Shown: piece by piece, positions 18,701-21,742 of the stretch
How the letters are laid out: the number at the start of each line of letters is the position of its first letter
Numbering within the stretch: the first letter of the stretch is position 1
Assembly (NCBI GenBank): GCA_016840125.1
Contig: JAEOSY010000468.1
Location: 1 to 21,742 of the forward strand
DNA length: 21,742 nt
From: Candidatus Helarchaeota archaeon
Lineage (GTDB): Archaea; Asgardarchaeota; Lokiarchaeia; Helarchaeales; HEL-GB-A
Direction of reading: 5' to 3'
The notes under the pieces: model-generated
The model's database searches: none
Told to the model about the DNA's origin: nothing
What the model saw: the letters and a program-made list of their open reading frames with translations, nothing else
Position numbers and translations under genes: made by a program

Positions 18701-19068
18701 AATTGGGATTTTTTGAGATAGAATACATCCATATCCCGTTGTATTTCAGCCCCACCCGAAGTGGAGTAAGTCAGTTCGGCAAAATCGATCAGTTTTCGTT
18801 TCGAAACATGCGCGCGTAAGGTTTTATCATAAGCAAAACCCTCCCGGAGACCAACTTGGTCCGATTCAGGCCAGTGATACTTAACAGTCTTAACTTTTGG
18901 CTCGACTGTGGCATCCTTAAACTTTAAAGGCTCATGCGATCCACTTTCTGAAATAAAATTTAAAGTTTCCTCAACTTCGAACTGATCCCCGTACCAAGTT
19001 TCTTCTATCTTAGTGATTAGTCCTTTTTCAACAATAATTCGTCCATTCGAGCAGGAGATTTTATTCAT
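15775..19068 (-). CDS. CHAT-domain cysteine protease with unassigned N-terminal half
   Basis: 1097 aa from the ATG at 19068, which has AGGTGG at 19081-19076, 7 nt upstream. A longer frame from TTG at 19155 adds 29 residues but lacks such a site. The CHAT (caspase-HetF-associated) domain spans about residues 740-960. The catalytic pair is intact: His848 in HYSGHG and Cys889 in TNACLSA, 41 residues apart as is usual for CHAT/caspase-like proteases. The preceding IANPTLDLP motif also fits. Residues 1 to ~280 are beta-rich. A region around 470-610 (YLLVIPDDPCVAAIINPLAR) looks Rossmann-like. The last ~130 residues are helical with a probable coiled coil. No TPR array, signal peptide or transmembrane segment is visible, so it is probably cytosolic. 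CHAT proteases are often switched on by a sensor and cut a nearby-encoded substrate; no such partner is evident here. It is divergent from the MNT-HEPN pair. Confidence 0.87.
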   Translation of the reverse strand: MNKISCSNGRIIVEKGLITKIEETWYGDQFEVEETLNFISESGSHEPLKFKDATVEPKVKTVKYHWPESDQVGLREGFAYDKTLRAHVSKRKLIDFAELTYSTSGGAEIQRDMDVFYLKKSQFSIFGMNISFKVEGGKKGKLQWILNAKTTAGFLKKGLKYAPHPEKMKGNELGTQNIWYGESHHRLASHMQLLASTVYQNNRTKIIEISVPQESNSADKIEIISNSVEDTSTWKHQKRVFPTIEFTLDGTTNQFRLELRFIFIPERNMNDICFIVPDSEEYWPCALASAVNLGEKREHFAAMTSFTRRLNVFNPIMWYTENEPLDSSIYDYLLSLRELDKICLFGVPRIEDIQQLIILLLDRGSELTELDFYIFTKLENFKELQARKEEIAKRVTLGREKVDPGILEVIKNIIKIHAIPNLKNAPMEFRKIFYRQEIISKHDRPASEYLLVIPDDPCVAAIINPLARYLQAPVILYSESGSELQDYKELIEDFKGKSPLALIFSSKSMSKIADQLKALGYTDYAINYADEFDLAIKIAKIMETLKAFSLGFEGSLQAKSLSSSPDKPTLLSVLTKIDSNTAKLYENFLNKELVGEEIHSPDYLKVVIDFSFKFFKEFIQVYYENWGFLEQVVFNSVILCESMVEENKKQRRCNLLMAGNYAFYKNGPLIPIRPTSERLETLAQGFIESIDGVIAGGLNPYKPLKEFGIELHEALITPAINDFLAILTPTNIAYFTIRSGIPIELIHDNNIFWSLKYGFGRISGLDQNSTALLANLSVSISAIPKERLKILLIANPTLDLPDASKELVQLRQRLKGFEIETIEGWDAREHDVIMNINRGPNIIHYSGHGYLDPMLPRRSGLILTDSRLTALEISHLKLWSNPLIFTNACLSAALGTAFLRAGSCFFVSPLWSVSDFAALEYAYAFYSSIISGWALGEAQLIAKNLVFNLLSRTEEYGSDFTWLAYSCIGDPSYSLIYVKPWEKQAFGEIIYAWHFVSRKSVSCAREKVIKKIFERILLEVKQLATEAKDAAFDQIFPVLEPLVTSITSATQANWQSTMESAVNKLDKLDDLGKKIDNLNIQDRVRQLFGMIFIAAKV

Positions 19069-19203
19069 GAGATTCCCACCTATTGTTTTAATCAAAATAT
19101 TAGATGTGATTTTCCATATTAGGTTTTTTATTAAAGTTTGAATTTTATATTTCAAAAGAGATTATAATTATTAAATAATAAAAATTAAATGGAGAAAATG
19201 GTA
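19069..19203. promoter_or_regulatory. Divergent promoter region (CHAT protease / MNT antitoxin)
   Basis: Very A/T-rich intergenic sequence. On the minus strand, ATATAAAAT (about 19154-19144) is a TATA candidate roughly 75-85 nt before the CHAT ATG. On the plus strand, the stretch 19160-19185 could hold the toxin-antitoxin promoter. GGAG at 19191-19194 precedes the MNT ATG at 19204. Confidence 0.4.
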
Positions 19204-19569
19204 ATGCTGACTGCAGAAATAATTCTTCAGAAAATCGAACGCAATATGGGAAAAATAAGGGGGTATGGTGTAAAAAATTTAGGAGTATTTGGATCTTACG
19301 TTAGAAATGAGCAAAACACTAACAGTGACATTGATTTTTTAGTGGAATTTGAAACTGGAAAGAAAAATTTTGATAATTATATGGATCTTAAACTCTTTTT
19401 AGAGGAACTTTTTGAGGATAAAATCGATCTTGTAATAAAAGAAAGCAATAAAACCTGCTCTGAAAGAATATATACTTGGAAGTGTTCGTTTTGTATCAGC
19501 ATTCTAAGGCATTTTTTGATGACATTCTTGAAGCAATTCGCAAAATTGAAAAGTATTCAAAAGATTTGA
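19204..19569 (+). CDS. MNT-type nucleotidyltransferase antitoxin (MntA-like), frameshifted near its C-terminus
   Basis: Minimal nucleotidyltransferase fold with the exact signature GS-x10-DxD (GSYVRN...SDIDFLV). In MntA/HepT systems this enzyme adds AMP to a tyrosine of the HEPN toxin and inactivates it. Of several ATGs at the 5' end, 19204 has GGAG 9 nt upstream; 19189 and 19198 are alternatives. After DLVIKE (about 19443) the frame turns into unrelated sequence rich in Cys and Phe. Removing one A from the GAAAGC at 19441-19446 restores a family-like end, AIKPALKEYILGSVRFV, stopping at TAA 19505-19507, where the toxin frame begins. The catalytic part is intact; the C-terminal helix is lost in the sequence as given. 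Either a real mutation or an assembly error in an A-rich run. Confidence 0.75.
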   Translation: MLTAEIILQKIERNMGKIRGYGVKNLGVFGSYVRNEQNTNSDIDFLVEFETGKKNFDNYMDLKLFLEELFEDKIDLVIKESNKTCSERIYTWKCSFCISILRHFLMTFLKQFAKLKSIQKI

Positions 19570-19821
19570 CGTTCAAAAAGCTAAAAGAAGATGAAATGGT
19601 ACAAGATGCAATTGTTAGAAATTATTGGGGAAGCCGTTAAAAATATTCCAATCATCATTAAAGAAGAAAATCCAGAGATTGAATGGAAGAAAATATCAGG
19701 ACTTAGAGATATTCTCATTCATGCATATTTTGGAATAGATTTAGAAATTATCTGGGGAATTATAACAGAAAAACTTCCACCTTTGAAGAAAAAGGTATTG
19801 AAACTTATTAAATCAGGTTAA
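19491..19821 (+). pseudogene. HEPN toxin (HepT/DUF86-like), frameshifted
   Basis: Two frames together give a complete HEPN protein. The first (from a TTG at 19491 or GTG at 19482) encodes HSKAFFDDILEAIRKIEKY through DEMVQDAIVRN and then stops at 19638-19640. The second frame, open from 19591 to 19821, continues with EIIGEAVKNIP. The second part holds the RNase signature R-x4-H-x-Y (RDILIHAYF); the tyrosine region is the known AMPylation target in HepT. The usual family joint is DAIVRNLEIIGEA. Restoring one copy of TTAGAAAT after 19622 recreates it exactly, so an 8-bp tandem repeat appears to have collapsed. HEPN toxins of this family cleave RNA. The fragment from 19591 alone would give 76 aa with the motif but without the first helix. 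Confidence 0.75.
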
Positions 19822-19883
19822 TTCATCCATTTGATAAAAAATTCAATAATCTCTATTCGGTGATTTTTATGAGTTTAGAGTTC

Positions 19884-19894
19884 AAAAAAAAAAA
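19884..19894 (-). terminator. T11 terminator after the 19899-20444 gene
   Basis: Eleven A on the plus strand read as T11 on the minus strand, beginning 4 nt after the TAA stop at 19901-19899. No hairpin precedes it. This is the classic archaeal T-tract arrangement. Confidence 0.65.
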
Positions 19895-19898
19895 GAAA

Positions 19899-20444
19899 TT
19901 AGAGATGGATTTCTTGCGCAAAAAAGCTACGTGTGCTGTTAAAATTTGGCGAACAAAAGATACATTGTGAATTTGTAGAGCCCACTGAATAAGTTGATCT
20001 CCAAGTTATCCTGAAGGTATAGGTCCCCGCAACTAAAGGTTCAGTAACAAACTCTAGGACCAGACCACCTCCGCTTTCAAAAGACGCGCCGACAGCACCA
20101 TCTGAGGAGGTTTCAACATATTTAAGGCTTATTGTTTCACCATTCATCGTTAGATTGACTTGAAATCGGGTTAACCCGTCATGGCCTGAGAAGAGATAGA
20201 TGATATAAGCGGTAGTAAATCGAACTACCAAGTAAGAAGCTCCACCTGTTGTTATGTTTAGCTGAGTGTCAGCAACTTGACTGGGGGATGTAGAACCATC
20301 GTTTAAAACTGCAATTGTTCTAAAACTGGAAAAATTTGTCTGAACGATTGCGCCTGGAGTCGGAAGAATATAGATTAATCCGTAACCCAGTGCAACACCT
20401 GCTACCATCGCTATAATTATGCCAGCAGCAATTCCTTTTCCCAT
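19899..20444 (-). CDS. Small membrane-anchored extracellular protein, unknown function
   Basis: 181 aa, with GGAG 8 nt before the ATG. A glycine/alanine-rich hydrophobic segment at about residues 5-27 is either a signal anchor or a signal peptide. The remainder is beta-rich with Ser/Thr and a few sequons (for example QLNITT, NLTMNG). It contains a GTYTFRITW strand of the kind seen in secreted beta-sandwich domains, and would lie outside the cell. Two Cys close to the C-terminus (QCIFCS) could form a disulfide or bind a ligand. No family recognised. It is transcribed alone: it is followed at once by a T11 tract, and the 88-bp region upstream is shared with the divergent VOC gene. Confidence 0.75.
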   Translation of the reverse strand: MGKGIAAGIIIAMVAGVALGYGLIYILPTPGAIVQTNFSSFRTIAVLNDGSTSPSQVADTQLNITTGGASYLVVRFTTAYIIYLFSGHDGLTRFQVNLTMNGETISLKYVETSSDGAVGASFESGGGLVLEFVTEPLVAGTYTFRITWRSTYSVGSTNSQCIFCSPNFNSTRSFFAQEIHL

Positions 20445-20532
20445 ATTTGCAACTCCATATTGATTTTAATTAGAATTATTATGTATGTTTAATATCTAAA
20501 ACAATTAATTATTGATTTAAAGCTGTTTAATA

Positions 20533-21024
20533 GTGGTCAAAGTGAAACTAGAATTCAAAAATACAGTCCTACTTGTAGAGGATGTTGATGATTCAAAGCG
20601 TTTTTATGTTGAAATTTTAGGGCAAGAAATATCAGAAGATTTCGGGAGATATATCGGTTTTAAAGGAGGTTTCGGAATATGGCTATCGGATTTTGCACAC
20701 AAACTAATTTTTAATGGAAAGGATGAACCAATAATTCCTACTAGGAAGCATGTTGAACTATATTTTGAGAGTAACGATTTAACTTCGATTTATGAGCAAT
20801 TAAAAATGAAAAATATAGAGTTTATTCATCCGATCCGAGAGCAACCATGGGGACAACGGGTATTGAGGTTTTATGATCCAGATCAGTATATAATTGAGGT
20901 AGCTGAACCCCTTTGGGTGGTAGTAATTCGGCTTCACAAAGAAGGTAAATCAATTGAAGAAATAGCCGATAAGACAACCATGCCTTTGGAGGAAATAACG
21001 ACTATATTAAAAAAAAGGGGATGA
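20533..21024 (+). CDS. VOC/glyoxalase-fold protein with helical C-terminal tail
   Basis: 163 aa from GTG at 20533; a second in-frame GTG at 20542 is an equally possible start, and neither has a strong ribosome site. The vicinal oxygen chelate pattern is clear: LLVEDVDDSKRFYVEILG at the N-terminus, HVELYFE in the middle and YDPDQYIIEVAEP near residue 125. Such folds hold metal-dependent isomerases, dioxygenases and resistance proteins. The usual first-strand His is replaced by Asn (KNTVLLVED), so the metal site may be altered. After the fold comes a ~35-residue helical tail (VIRLHKEGKSIEEIADKT...) that resembles a helix-turn-helix; it recurs in some bacterial VOC proteins. The gene ends 5 bp from the convergent Roadblock gene. 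Substrate unknown. Confidence 0.82.
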   Translation: MVKVKLEFKNTVLLVEDVDDSKRFYVEILGQEISEDFGRYIGFKGGFGIWLSDFAHKLIFNGKDEPIIPTRKHVELYFESNDLTSIYEQLKMKNIEFIHPIREQPWGQRVLRFYDPDQYIIEVAEPLWVVVIRLHKEGKSIEEIADKTTMPLEEITTILKKRG

Positions 21025-21029
21025 AAGGT

Positions 21030-21479
21030 TTATTCTATTTCAGTGAATGATTTAGAAAGCAGTTCATTTAGCTTAAATGCATCAATGAGTGGATCTTTCA
21101 GATATTTCTCAATTAATTCTTTCAATTCATCTTCTAGACTTCTCAGTAGAAGCTTGATAATACACACATCGAGGTCAGTGTAGAAACAGAGAATACCTTT
21201 GCCGATCGCTGCGATACGAACTTTTCCCTCATCGAATTCAAGGGTCATAAAATTTAATCCATTCAATTCTAACTCTTGTCCAAGGTTTTGATTCGCGATA
21301 AAACTATGGCTGGCAATAGCTCCAAGTTCATCAATCTCGACCAAATACTCTAGGGACTGAGAGGCATGAGCTATGGTAACCCCTGCCCGATCCGTTAGTA
21401 TAATTTTCTTGATCCCTGGTTCCGTTTTAAGCGCCTTTTCTAAAAGCTCATGTATTTCATCAAATGCCTTTAAATCCAT
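21030..21479 (-). CDS. Roadblock/LC7 domain protein
   Basis: 149 aa. The Roadblock/LC7 fold is recognisable: an N-terminal helix (FDEIHELLEKALK), the strand pair IKKIILTDRAGVTIAHAS, a helix with ELGAIASHSF, the strands FMTLEFDEGKVRIAAIGKGILCFYT, then a long helix (LLLRSLEDELKELIEKYL). A C-terminal extension of about 25 residues follows. These proteins dimerise and serve as scaffolds or regulators of small GTPases (MglB in bacteria, LC7/Ragulator in eukaryotes), and they are expanded in Asgard archaea. No GTPase gene is in the window. The start has a weak GGGT 5 nt upstream; there is no better alternative. The protein has no signal peptide and is cytosolic. Confidence 0.88.
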   Translation of the reverse strand: MDLKAFDEIHELLEKALKTEPGIKKIILTDRAGVTIAHASQSLEYLVEIDELGAIASHSFIANQNLGQELELNGLNFMTLEFDEGKVRIAAIGKGILCFYTDLDVCIIKLLLRSLEDELKELIEKYLKDPLIDAFKLNELLSKSFTEIE

Positions 21480-21742
21480 ATCTGACCCTTATTTTATTCC
21501 ATTTTTCACCTATACTTCGTGTAATACTGTACCTTTCAAATAAATACATTCATGCGTTCTTAATTAAACTAATTTCACTTTGATGAAGAGGAGTTCCGTG
21601 ATTTTAAGCATAATTTTTTGGATTAAGTGAGTAAACCTCAGCGGAAATAGACATTTTTACAGCAATTATATATCACCCATCAATATTCTGAGGGGAATGT
21701 GAGGGTTTAAAAGAATAAAAATGGAATATTATAATGGTCAAG
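21480..21742. other. Intergenic region at the right edge
   Basis: About 260 bp, A/T-rich, with no convincing internal gene. The part nearest 21480 should hold the promoter of the Roadblock gene (a TATA-like TTTATTT near 21540, minus strand). On the plus strand, TTATATAT (about 21667-21674) lies about 50 nt before an ATG at 21721 that opens a frame running off the edge (ATGGAATATTATAATGGTCAA). This could be the first seven codons of a plus-strand gene, but seven codons are too few to call. Confidence 0.35.

Noticed and set aside
19069..19155. Extra 29 N-terminal residues of the CHAT protein from TTG 19155
   Set aside because: No ribosome site before the TTG, whereas the ATG at 19068 has AGGTGG at good spacing, and the extra part is A/T-rich promoter-like sequence.
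15775..19821. CHAT protease plus MNT-HEPN as one defence island
   Set aside because: The genes are divergent, the toxin-antitoxin pair appears broken, and no further defence gene is adjacent; proximity alone is weak evidence.
1..21742. tRNA, rRNA, insertion sequence, integrase or CRISPR
   Set aside because: I saw no cloverleaf-like segment, transposase motif, terminal inverted repeats or spaced short repeats anywhere in the window.

Overview
The window most likely comes from an archaeal chromosome, and an Asgard-type lineage fits best. Support for this: a stand-alone Roadblock/LC7 protein; a CHAT-family protease; two giant, sequon-rich surface proteins built from Ig-like modules; GGTGA/GGAG ribosome binding sites; TATA-like boxes; and T-tract terminators right after stop codons. 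There is no rRNA, tRNA or ribosomal protein gene, so the assignment is an inference.

Layout. Positions 1-12842 (minus strand) hold two enormous extracellular proteins that look co-transcribed, with 40 bp between them. The upstream gene (12842 to 5157, about 2561 aa) has one N-terminal hydrophobic segment. After it come four divergent copies of a roughly 300-residue module I do not recognise, each followed by an Ig-like domain, and then a C-terminal run of Ig-like domains. The downstream gene (from 5116, running off the left edge; at least 1705 aa) has a signal peptide, eight 54-aa propeller-like repeats, three ~101-aa MG2/Ig-like repeats and at least nine ~111-aa Ig/FN3-like repeats. A non-coding stretch of about 320 bp (12852-13175) carries the candidate promoter, a perfect TTCACGTGAA palindrome and an upstream poly-T terminator.

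Positions 13176-14723 (minus) form a likely three-gene unit: a cytosolic transglutaminase-like protein, a single-pass membrane protein with an acidic Pro-rich tail, and a small Cys-rich protein. A D-2-hydroxyacid dehydrogenase (14828-15769, plus) is divergent from it and converges on a 1097-aa CHAT-domain cysteine protease (19068 to 15775, minus).

Positions 19204-19821 (plus) hold a MntA/HepT-type (MNT-HEPN) toxin-antitoxin pair in which both genes carry frameshifts. The toxin lesion looks like collapse of an 8-bp tandem repeat. Then come a small membrane-anchored extracellular protein (19899-20444, minus), a VOC/glyoxalase-fold protein with a helical tail (20533-21024, plus) and the Roadblock/LC7 protein (21030-21479, minus).

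How they may work together: the two giants probably form or decorate the cell envelope as one expression unit. The CHAT protease with an unassigned N-terminal half is the best candidate for an undescribed proteolytic or signalling system, but no obvious partner or substrate lies next to it. Several apparent ORF starts are upstream artefacts; Shine-Dalgarno positions move the starts of the giant, dehydrogenase, CHAT and MNT genes.
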